Of a DNA stretch of 64,000 nt, positions 10,837-22,532 are shown piece after piece. The first letter of the stretch is position 1. Every line of letters starts with the position of its first letter. Source of the DNA: Amorphophallus konjac (taxonomy: Eukaryota; Streptophyta; Magnoliopsida; Alismatales; Araceae); NCBI GenBank assembly GCA_022559845.1, contig CM040117.1, positions 78,467,731 to 78,531,730 on the forward strand, given 5' to 3'. The translations under genes were made by a program, and so were the position numbers. Under the pieces are notes generated by a model. It saw only the letters and a list, made by a program, of their open reading frames with translations, did not search any database and was not told the origin of the DNA.

Positions 10837-11118
10837 TGTAGAGATGAAAAATTAATTCTTATGTCACGTATCATATTTTTAAATTTATTTATTGAGAAAG
10901 ATCTTTCGACATCCAAAAAATTGATAAACATCAGAGAAAAAAAGTGTCATAATGAGTCTTCAGCGTTATCTCAAGAGACAACCCTCTGATGTTTAAGTCA
11001 ACACTTAGGGAGATGGAGAATAAAGAAGAGAGAGAGAGAGTTGGAGATCATCTACGGGGGCCTAGAGGAGCGGTCGGCCTTCTAGAGGAGTGCTCGGCGT
11101 ATCCAATGGGCACCCAGA

Positions 11119-11123
11119 GAGTG
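11119..11123. repeat. 5-bp TSD of the tandem LTR array, left
   Basis: GAGTG, matching 24500-24504. Joining the host across it restores the Tat LTR word GAGTGCTCGCTGGG. Confidence 0.9.
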
Positions 11124-13333
11124 TGTAGCACCCCGAAAATTTATAAAGAATAAATATTGATAACTACTATAAAATAAATATGTAAAATAAGAATATTAAT
11201 AATAAATAATGTGTTTACTTAATTAATTAAGAAGGAATAAAATTCCCTTCAAAAGGGATTACAAGCCCAACTAAAGAGCTAGAGTTTAATGGACCTCAAT
11301 GGAGATACGAATAAATAATTGAGTAAAAGTTATATGATCGAACCCGACTCTGATATCCCAAGATAACCTTGAAAATTAAAAGGATAAGTAAATAACTAAA
11401 AGATATTTGAAAATATAATCTATATGTATATATATAGTAGTTAAAAATCTATTGTAACTTTAAATAAAGGTTTAATGCTTAAATCATGTAAATCCATAAG
11501 TGAAGTAAAAGCCAACCTAAGAAAAATTATGATTAATGAGCTAAAAATTATGATTAATGAGCTACTATGTGGACATACGTAGTAAATGGGCATTAATACA
11601 AAAGAGAATCTTAGGTGTTAAGTGGATATCCACGTTACAGGGCCATTAGCTGAGATAATGGGCCAATCCTAAAGTACAAAGCCTAAACTAATGGGTTTTA
11701 AAGAATATCTATATAAATAAATAAATAAATATATATATATATAAAGTTCGGTTGAACAATTTAGTTAAAGCTTATATAATAAATGGGCTAAAACACCCAC
11801 ACATAAATAGATATAGTTGTGAAATCTTAAAAGCCCATATATATAGTACCTATATATAATCCTTATAGTCAAATGGGTTTAAAACCTCTATATAAACCTA
11901 TATACATAAAAACTACTATTATGGGGTCATGACATTATACGAAAGCCTTTCCTCGTTAACATTAGGAGTCAAGCCCATATACGTTCAAGGATCGCATGGT
12001 GTTAGGGTTTTTAAGAGCTTTTTATTAAACTTATATATATGATAGGTCCCTTGCATAATATATATATATATATATGTTAAAAGGCCTTAAGCTCAAACAT
12101 TTTTATGGGCCTTAATACATGGGGGGGTATAGTGAGCTTCCATAAAGACAAGGTCATTAATAAATGGGCTCCCGTGTTAACATATTAAGCCCATAATATG
12201 AGTCAGTGGGTTTCCACGTTAAAACCCATAATATTAGGATCTATTCGAAGTGTGTAGGTCAACCTATGTATGAGATGGCCTTAGAGTTTTGAGAGCAAAC
12301 AAGGGACAGCGGCTGTGGTTTTAGAAGAGATAAGCTCATCATAGGAAACTTAACCCAAACTTAACAATGATTCAATTTAGGATGTTTCAAGAAGAAAAGA
12401 CCCTATAAATAAAGGCCCTCATGCACATCACGTAGTAGCAGTGCTGCGTTCGAAGAAGAGGGGGGCTTGAGGTTGTGTTCCTACGTCCTGTACGAGAAGG
12501 AGATCATCGTTCTTCTTCTTCCTCCATTATTCTTCCCCTTCATCCTGCTGCATAGAAGACCAAGGTCTCCTTCCCCTTCTTCGCCTTGCTGATTGTAGTT
12601 ACAGAGGAAGCTGCAGCAGTTGCCGTCATCATCATCCTTCTTCTTCTTTTATTTCTCTGTCAGAACATCAACACAAAGTGGTAGGCAATCTCCCAAGCAA
12701 AACAACAAGTTAATAAATTTTCTTGCATCATGTTCAATCTCTCCTGCTTATCGTTTTAATCGTTTTACATATTTTATTTTAGTTAATTAATAACTACAAC
12801 ATGCTTAGGAAATTTTTATCTGTGTAATCAAGTATCTAAAAATCATAATATATATATAATTAGAATCTCTATGTTTTCCTTAAATTTTCGTATCTTGATA
12901 TGGGTATTAACTAGTAACATTAACTAGTTAATTAATTTAATGAATTTTTCTAAATTACACGGCGAATCACCCATAGTTACTGTAGCACAGTAGTAGTAAG
13001 TTTTTAACGTTGATGGCCTTTTAGTGGGCGTCGGAACGTCCTTTGGTTATAAAATTTTATGGGCATGTTATTAGGGAGGTAACCGAGATAGTGAGAGTGG
13101 TTGCACCGTTTTTCGTGTCCCCTATCTCAATATCTCTCATCTCTCAACGAAAAATTATTTTGAACGTCCGATTAGGTAGAGTTTTTCGAGCCCGTCATTT
13201 CGATATATAGAACGCGTGATTCCGACATGTGTACGTCGAGAACCGGAGATTTAAAGTTTGACACTTTGTTGAAATGACGACAAACTACATGTAGTCAAAT
13301 TCATATGACGCCGTCATGTAAAGGCGTCTAAAT

Positions 13334-13380
<47 letters not shown>

Positions 13381-15344
13381 TTGTAATTATATCCTTGAAA
13401 ATCCATATCTACTAAACTATGTCACATAAAATTATAAAAAATACATTTCTAGAATCTTTGAATTTTTCTCCTAATTATCATATATTCTATTTTTTAAAAT
13501 TATTTTATATAAATTAATGTCTCTTTGAATATATGTTTTAAAATTATTCAATTAAATAGATATTGACGGGAATTCTTGTTAAATAAATTAAGTTAAAAAT
13601 CATAGAATTAACGTCCCTCCAAGTAGATGCTAATTAATAAATGACACTACTCACAGACGTCAATTAATATAAATTTATTTAATTATAGTTAATTATAGAA
13701 TTGGATGGACATGAATTCTATAATTAACGCATTCATGTTGTCACCGTTTTCTTCCGGTTTTGACCCATACCTCGGGTCTTTTGGCACTCTCATCTCACGT
13801 CCGTAGATGGAGTCACTGTTTCATGATTGGTTCACGTTATACACCTCAACTCTCGGTGACATACGAGCCCTCCGTTGGACATTCCGTTCCTTCAGACTGG
13901 CAAGTTAGTCATTGGGACCTCCGTAAGTCTCCTCGTAGCCTTGGATTCCCCCAAGGCCGACTGAGCCGGTTGTACCTAATCACCTAGATTTTCAGAATGT
14001 CATGGTTTTCATATGGTTTATTGATATATCATCTTTATTACAAGTTCTATCATTGAACTCTATGTTTCATGAAATCTATCTTAATGTTCTTACATGCTTG
14101 ATCCTTAAAATTATTGGTCATTAATGTGGAATTAGTCTAGACTAAATGTCAGGGGCTATGGGTCCCACTAAAATGATATTTTAAATGCTACGGGTCCTGA
14201 TCTGACCCTCATTGGGCGAGGCAAAGTCCAAACGTTACCGGTATACGATGATCGGGTGCTGGCATTCACCAACTCGGTTATTGGCATTTAGGGGCAATCA
14301 TATAGTCGTGAGAACTCCTAAGTGTGCGACCAAATACTACCTAGTGCTATTTCCATGAGGGGTGGTCATATCGTCGTGATTTTCCCCTTAGTGCATTGGC
14401 CAATCCCATATAGTGCTAGATGTGCAAACGCTCTCGTGATAGTGATGATCGGGAGTAATTGCTATCATAGTACACCTTTCTACAACTTATTGTTCGTTAT
14501 GAAAAGATCTAGATTTACCTTATTGGAGGGGTTATCATATCGTCGTTATATTCCCTTAGTGTCTTGGCAAATGCTATGTAGTGCTTGTAGAAGTCATTGT
14601 TCTACTTCTATATCGATCATCATAGATGTTCTTGAATTATCCCATTGATAGTACTCGTTATCTTGTCATGAAGATCCTTCATAATAATGGATACATTAAA
14701 GCTCTCGTGATAGTGTTCGTCATAGAGAGATGAATGTTATATTTTATCATGAATGCTCTTGATCTAGCTTGAGAAAGTACTTGATTAGATCTTGCTATAC
14801 TCTCTTGATTATCATCGTCCTTACTCTTCGTGAGTTTATCTAGCATCTTGCTTACTCATTTTTTTCTAGTTCTTGAATTTATCTCGTGTTATTATAGTTC
14901 TCGATTTCTATATCTCGCATGACCTGCATGAGCATGTTAAATTGTAATTGACTTAAAGCTAGCTTGGAGCATGAGATATTAAGTTCTACTGAGCGTTCGC
15001 TCACCCTGCGTTTTTTAATATTTTGTAGGTAATGACCTTAGTGACGACGAGACCGAACATGATGGGCAAGGGCAAGAGTGAAGAGAACTCTGACATCTAG
15101 ATGAACCATCTAGTCTTGCTATCATGTGTCTTATGTTAAGTCGAGTCAATAGTCTCATTGTAATTTTTCTTTATTGAGTCTTTTCGTTTATTATGGGCGC
15201 GAATATGTAAAGAACTTATATTTGAAATGAAATTTGTTATTTGTCCAAATTACGGAAATGACTATGCTCTGATTGACACGACTGTTTAACTGCCACGTTC
15301 CGAGCAAACGACACGTTCCGCTGCTATCGGTTCGGGGCGTGACA
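11124..15344 (+). repeat. LTR 1 of the array (4221 bp)
   Basis: TG...CA ends. It lacks the GGATCCACG segment present in LTRs 2 and 3 (compare about 12115-12135 with 16686-16705). It carries a short local duplication around 11525-11560 (AAATTATGATTAATGAGCT). TATA box CTATAAATAAAG at 12403-12414, TA microsatellite at about 13338-13379. The 75-codon frame at 13760-13987 recurs in all LTRs but has no recognisable domain. Confidence 0.93.
12403..12414 (+). promoter_or_regulatory. TATA box of LTR 1
   Basis: CTATAAATAAAG, conserved at 16981-16992 and 21493-21504 in the other LTRs, followed about 30 bp later by CACGTAGTAGCAGTGC. This fits the U3/R boundary of the retrotransposon promoter. Confidence 0.7.
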
Positions 15345-15349
15345 GAAGG

Positions 15350-15361
15350 TGGTATCAGAGC
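15350..15361 (+). promoter_or_regulatory. primer binding site (initiator Met tRNA type)
   Basis: TGGTATCAGAGC, five bases after the LTR 1 terminus at 15344. This is the standard minus-strand primer site of many plant LTR elements. Confidence 0.92.
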
Positions 15362-15543
15362 CTAGGCTTTCTAAATCCCTAGGTCATCAGGTTCAAGTCC
15401 TAGATTGAGTCGTCCCTGTCAGTTATCCTATAGGAACCCCGTGAGAGCTTTGGGTTAAATAATAAAATATGTTACGTCCGCGTTAGATAAATACCAAGAG
15501 ATATGATTAATCATTTATTTAAAAACTCATTTTGTAGGTTAAG

Positions 15544-15618
15544 ATGGCCGCCGAAGGAGCCCAATGGAGAGAAATACAACGCACGGTCCAAGGACTAACC
15601 CAGGCCTTGCCACTATGA
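15544..15618 (+). CDS. 24-codon vestigial gag start
   Basis: ATG to TGA, reading MAAEGAQWREIQRT and ending LTQALPL. It sits where gag starts in related chromoviruses and is repeated at 20121-20195 with one replacement visible (ATA to ATG codon). It is far too short to be a functional Gag. It may be a leftover of the internal deletion or a leader peptide. Confidence 0.4.
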   Translation: MAAEGAQWREIQRTVQGLTQALPL

Positions 15619-15711
15619 GGATAATCTAGCTAGAACACATGTTTTAGATATGGTGATTTTACCCCACTGCTCGGGAAGGAAATTATACGAATTTGGGGAC
15701 CAAATTCTTTT

Positions 15712-15724
15712 AAGTGGGGGAGGG
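15712..15724 (+). promoter_or_regulatory. polypurine tract, internal domain 1
   Basis: AAGTGGGGGAGGG directly before the TG of LTR 2; the primer site for plus-strand synthesis. Confidence 0.88.
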
Positions 15725-16282
15725 TGTAGCACCCCGAAAATTTATAAAGGATAAATATTGATAACTGCCATAAAACAAATATGGAAAATAAGAATATTAA
15801 TAATAAATAATGTGTTTACTTAATTAATTAAGAAGGAATAAAATTCCCTTCAAAAGGGATTACAAGCCCAACTAAAGAGCTAGAGTTTAATGGGCCTCAA
15901 TGAAGATACGGATAAATAATTGAGTAAAAGTTATATGATCGAACCCGACTCTGATACCCCAAGATAACCTTGGAAATTAAAAGGATAAGTAAATAACTAA
16001 AAGATATTTGAAAATAGAGTCTATATGTATATATAGAGTAGTTAAAAATCTATTGTAACTTTAAATAAAGGTTTAATGCTTAAATCATGTAAATCCATAA
16101 GTGAAATAAAAGCCAACCTAAGAAAAACTATGATTAATGGGCTATTATGTAGACATACGTAGTAAATGGGCATTAATACAAAAGAGAATCTTAGGTGTTA
16201 AGTGGATATCTACGTTACAGGGCCATTAGCTGAGATAATGGGCCAATCCTAAAGTACAAAGCCTAAACTAATGGGTTTTAAA

Positions 16283-16323
<41 letters not shown>

Positions 16324-17908
16324 TCTGTTGAACAATTTAGTTAAAGCTTATATAATAAATGGGCTAAAACACCCACACATAAATAGATATAGTTGTGAAA
16401 TCTTAAAAGCCCATATATAGTACCTATATATAATCCTTATAGTTAAATGGGCTTAAACCCTTTAGATAAACCTATATACATAAAAACTACTATTATGGGG
16501 TCATGACATTATACGAAAACCTTTCCTCGTTAGCATTAGGAGTCAAGCCTAGATACGTTCAAGGATCGCATGGTGTTAGGGTTTTTAAGAGTTTTTTATT
16601 AAACTTATATATATGATGTGTCCCTTGTATAATATATATATATGCTAAAAGGCCTTAAGCTCAAACATTTTTATGGGCCTTAATACATGGGATCCACGTG
16701 GGGGTATAGTGAGCTTCCATAAAGACAAGGTCATTAACAAATGGGCTCCCGTGTTAACATATTAAGCCCATAATATGAGTCAGTGGGTTTCCACGTTAAA
16801 ACCCATAATATTAGGATCTATTCGAAGTGTGTAGGTCAACCTATGTATGAGATGGCCTTAGAGTTTTGAGAGCAAACAAGGGACAGCGGCTGTGGTTTTA
16901 GAAGGGATAAGCTCATCATAGGAAACTTAACCCAAACTAGGACACTGATTCAATTTAGGATGCTTCAAGAAGAAGAGACCCTATAAATAAAGGCCCTCAT
17001 GCACAGCACGTAGTAGCAGTGCTGCGTTCGAAGAAGGGGGGGCTTGAGGTTGTGTTCCTACGTCCTGTACGAGAAGGAGATCATCGTTCTTCTTCTTCCT
17101 CCATTCTTCTTCCCCTTCATCCTGCTGCATAGAAGACCAAGGTCTTCTTCCCCTTCTTCGTCTTGCTGATTGTAGTTACAGAGGAAGCTGCAGCAGTTGC
17201 CGTCGTCATCATCCTTCTTCTTCTTTATTTGTCTGTCAGAACATCAACGCAAAGTGGTAGGTAATCTCCCAAGCAAAACAACAAGTTAATAAATTTTCTT
17301 GCATCATGTTCAATATCTCCTGCTTATCGTTTTAATTGTTTTACATATTTTATTTTAGTTAATTAATAACTACAACATGCTTAGGAAATTTTTATCTGTG
17401 TAATCAAGTATCTAAAAATCATAAAAAATATATAATTAGAATATCTATGTTTTCCTTAAATTTTCATATCTTGATATGGGTATTAACTTGTAACATTAAC
17501 TAGTTAATTAATTTAATAAATTTTTTCGAATTACACGGCGAATCACCCATAGTTACTGTAGCACAGTAGTAGTAAGTTTTTACGTTGATGGCCTTTTAGT
17601 GGGCGTCGGAACGTCATTTGGTTATGAAATTTTATGGGCATGTTATTAGGGAGGTGACCGAGATAGTGAGAGTGGTTGCACCATTTTTTATGCCCCCTAT
17701 CTCAAGATCTCACATCTCTCAACGAAAAATTATTTTGAACGTCCGGTTAGGTAGAGTTTTTCGAGCCCGTCATTTCGATATATAGAACGCGTGATTCCGA
17801 CATGTGTACGTCGAGAATCGGAGATTTAAAGTTTGACACTTTGTTGAAATGACGACAAACTACATGCCGTCAAATTCATATGACGCCGTCGTGTATAGGC
17901 GTCTAAAT

Positions 17909-17947
<39 letters not shown>

Positions 17948-19911
17948 CTTGTAATTATATCCTTGAAAATCCATATCTACTAAACTATGCCACATAAAAT
18001 TATAAAAAATATATTTCTGGAATCCTTGAATTTTTCTCATAATTATCATATATGCTATTTTTTAAATTATTTTATATAAATTAATGTCTCTTTGAATATA
18101 TGTTTTAAAATTATTCAATTAAATAGATATTGATGGGAATTCTTGTTAAATAAATTAAGTTAAAAATCATAGAATTAACGTCCCTCCAAGTAGATGCTAA
18201 TTAATAAATGACACTACTCACAGACGTCAATTAATATAAATTTATTTAATTATAGTTAATTATAGAATTGGATGGACATGAATTCTATAATTAACGCATT
18301 CATGTTGTCACCGTTTTCTTCCGGTTTTGACCCATACCTCGGGTCTTTTGGCACTCTCATCTCACGTCCGTAGATGGAGTCACTGTTTCATGATTGGTTC
18401 ACGTTATACACCTCAACTCTCGGTGACATACGAGCCCTCCGTTGGACATTCCGTTCCTTCGGACTGGCAAGTTATTCATTGGGACCTCCGTAAGTCTCCT
18501 CGTAGCCTTGGATTCCCTCAAGGCCGACTGAGCCGGTTGTACCTAATCACCTAGATTTCAGAATGGCATGGTTTTCATATGGTTTATTGATATATCATCT
18601 TTATTACAAGTTCTATCATTGAACTCTATGTTTCATGAAATCTATCTTAATGTTCTTACATGCTTGATCCTTGAAATTCTTGGCCATTAATGTGGAATTA
18701 GTCTAGACTAAATGTCAGGGGCTATGGGTCCCACTAAAATGACATTTTAAATGCTACGGGTCCTGATCTGACCCTCATTGGGCGAGGCAAAGTCCAAACG
18801 TTACCGGTATACGATGATCGGGTGCTGGCATTCACCAACTCGGTTATTGGCATTTAGGGGCAATCATATAGTTGTGAGAACTCCTAAGTGTGCGACCAAA
18901 TACTACCTAGTGCTATTTCCATGAGGGGTGGTCATATCGTCGTGATTTTCCCCTTAGTGCATTGGCCAATCCCATATAGTGCTAGATGTGCAAACGCTCT
19001 CGTGATAGTGATGATCGGGAGTAATTGCCATCATAGTACACATTTCTACAACTTATTGTTCGTCATGAAAAGATCTTGATTTACCTTATTGGAGGGGTTA
19101 TCATATCGTCGTGATATTCCCTTAGTGTCTTGGCAAATGCTATGTAGTGCTTGTAGAAGTAATTGTTCTACTTCTATATCGATCATCATAGATGTTCTTG
19201 AATTATCCCATTGATAGTACTCGTTATCTTGTCATGAAGATCCTTCATAATAATGGATACATTAAAGCTCTCGTGATAGTGTTCGTCATAGAGAGATGAA
19301 TGTTATATTTTCTCATGAATGCTCTTGATCTAGCTTGAGAAAGTACTTGATTAGATCTTGCTATACTATCTTGATTATCATCGTCCTTACTCTTCGTGAG
19401 TTTATCTAGCATCTTGCTTACTCGTTTTTTTTCTAGTTCTTGAATTTATCTCGTGTTATTATAGTTCTCGATTTCTATATCTCGCATGACTTACATGAGC
19501 ATGTTAAATTGTAATTGACTTAAAGTTAGCTTGGAGCATGAGATATTAAGTCATACTGAGCGTTCGCTCACCCTGCGTTTTTCAATATTTTTCAGGTAAT
19601 GACCTTAGTGACGACGAGACCGAACATGATGGGCAAGGGCAAGAGTGAAGATAACTCTGACATCTAGATGAACCATCTAGTCTTGCTATCCTGTGTCTTA
19701 TGTTAAGTCGAGTCAAGAGTCTCATTGTAATTTTTCTTTATTGAGTCTTTTCGTTTATTATGGGCACGAATATGTAAAGAACTTATATTTGAAATGAAAT
19801 TTGTTATTTATCCAAATTGCAGAAATGACTATGCTCTGATTGACACGACTGTTTAACTGCCACGTTCCAAGCAAACGACACGTTCCGCTGCTATCGGTTC
19901 GGGGCGTGACA
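15725..19911 (+). repeat. LTR 2 of the array (4187 bp)
   Basis: TG...CA ends, collinear with LTR 1 and LTR 3. TATA box at 16981-16992. TA microsatellites at about 16284-16318 and 17914-17946 account for much of the length difference. Confidence 0.93.
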
Positions 19912-20301
19912 GAAGGTGGTATCAGAGCCTAGAATTTCTAAATCCCTAGGTCATCAGGTTCAAGTCCTAGATTGAGTCGTCCTTGTCAGTTATCCTATAG
20001 GAACCACGTGAGATTTGGGTAGAGCTTTGGGTTAAATAATAAAATATGTTACGTCCGCGTTAGATAAATACCAAGAGATATGATTAATCATTTATTTAAA
20101 AACTCATTTTGTAGGTTAAGATGGCCGCCGAAGGAGCCCAATGGAGAGAAATGCAACGCACGGTACAAGGACTAACCCAGGCCTTGCCACTATGAGGATA
20201 ATCTAGCTAGAACACATGTTTTAGATATGGTGATTTTACCCCACTGCTCGGGAAGGAAATCATACGAATTTGGGGATCAAATTCTTGTAAGTGGGGGAGG
20301 G
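19912..20301 (+). other. internal domain 2 of the array (390 bp)
   Basis: Same layout as internal domain 1, with a 10-bp length difference near 20012-20026. PBS TGGTATCAGAGC at 19917-19928, vestigial gag ORF at 20121-20195, PPT at 20289-20301. Confidence 0.9.
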
Positions 20302-20798
20302 TGTAGCACCCCGAAAATTTATAAAGAATAAATATTGATAACTGCCATGAAACAAATATGGAAAATAAGAATATTAATAATAAATAATGGGTTTACTTAA
20401 TTAATTAAGAAGGAATAAAATTCCCTTCAAAAGGGATTACAAGCCCAACTAAAGAGCTAGAGTTTAATGGGCCTCAATGGAGATACGAATAAATAATTGA
20501 GTAAAAGTTATATGATCGAACCCGACTCTGATACCCCAAGATAACCTTGGAAATTAAAAGGATAAGTAAATAACTAAAATATATTTGAAAATAGAGTAAA
20601 TCATGTAAATCCATAAGTGAAGTAAAAGCCAACCTAAGAAAAACTATGATTAATGGGCTATTATGTGGACATACGTAGTAAATGGGCATTAATACACAAG
20701 AGAATTTTAGGTGTTAAGTAGATATCCACGTTATAGGGCCATTAGCTGAGATAATAGGCCAATCCTAAAGTACAAAGCCTAAACTAATGAGTTTTAAA

Positions 20799-20859
<61 letters not shown>

Positions 20860-22426
20860 TTATATAATAAATGGGCTAAAACACCCACACATAAATAGAT
20901 ATAGTCATAAAATCTTAAAAGCCCATATATATAGTACCTATATATAATCCTTATAGTTAAATGGGCTTAAACCCTTTAGATAAACCTATATACATAAAAA
21001 CTACTATTATGGGGTCATGACATTATACGAAAGCCTTTCCTCGTTAGCATTAGGAGTCAAGCCTAGATACGTTCAAGGATCGCATGGTGTTAGGGTTTTT
21101 AAGAGTTTTTTATTAAACTTATATATATGATGGGTCCCTTGTATAATATATATATGCTAAAAGGCCTTAAGCTCAAACATTTTTATGGGCCTTAATACAT
21201 GGGATCCACGTGGGGGTATAGTGAGCTTCCATAAAGACAAGGTCATTAACAAATGGGCTCCCGTGTTAACATATTAAGCCCATAATATGAGTCAGTGGGT
21301 TTCCACGTTAAAACCCATAATATTAGGATCTATTCGAAGTGTGTAGGTCAACCTATGTATGAGATGGCCTTAGAGTTTTGAGAGCAAACAAGGGACAGCG
21401 GCTGTGGTTTTAGAAGAGATAAGCTCATCATAGGAAACTTAACCCAAACTAAGACAATGATTCAATTTAGGATGTTTCAAGAAGAAAAGACCCTATAAAT
21501 AAAGGCCCTCATGCACATCACGTAGTAGCAGTGCTGCGTTCGAAGAAGAGGGGGGCTTGAGGTTGTGTTCCTACGTCCTGTACGAGAAGGAGATCATCGT
21601 TCTTCTTCTTCCTCCATTATTCTTCCCCTTCATCCTGCTGCATAGAAGACCAAGGTCTCCTTCCCCTTCTTCGTCTTGCTGATTGTAGTTACAGAGGAAG
21701 CTGCAGCAGTTGCCGTCATCATCATCCTTCTTCTTCTTTTATTTGTCTGTCAGAACATCAACGCAAAGTGGTAGGTAATCTCCCAAGCAAAACAACAAGT
21801 TAATAAATTTTCTTGCATCATGTTCAATCTCTCCTGCTTATCGTTTTAATTGTTTTACATATTTTATTTTAGTTAATTAATAACTACAACATGCTTAGGA
21901 AATTTTTATCTGTGTAATCAAGTATCTAAAAATCATAAAAAATATATAATTAGAATATCTATGTTTTCCTTAAATTTTCATATCTTGATATGGGTATTAA
22001 CTTGTAACATTAACTAGTTAATTAATTTAATGAATTTTTCTAAATTACACGGCGAATCACCCATAGTTACTGTAGCACAGTAGTAGTAAGTTTTTACGTT
22101 GATGGCCTTTTAGTGGGCGTCGGAACGTCCTTTGGTTATGAAATTTTATGGGCATGTTATTAGGGAGGTGACCGAGATAGTGAGAGTGGTTGCACCATTT
22201 TTTGTGCCCCCTATCTCAAGATCTCACATCTCTCAACGAAAAATTATTTTGAACGTCCGGTTAGGTAGAGTTTTTCGAGCCCGTCATTTCGATATATAGA
22301 ACGCGTGATTCCGACATGTGTACGTCGAGAATCGGAGATTTAAAGTTTGACACTTTGTTGAAATGACGACAAACTACATGCCGTCAAATTCATATGACGC
22401 CGTCGTGTATAGGCGTCTAAATACTT

Positions 22427-22459
<33 letters not shown>

Positions 22460-22501
22460 GTATGTATATATACATATATATACATACATATACATACATA
22501 C

Positions 22502-22532
<31 letters not shown>

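Larger units (their letters stand above)
15345..15724 (+). other. internal domain 1 of the array (380 bp)
   Basis: Holds the PBS, a noncoding leader, a 24-codon ORF that looks like the start of gag, a short stretch resembling the 3' end of a Tekay internal region, and the PPT. Nearly all of gag and the whole of pol are missing. Confidence 0.9.
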
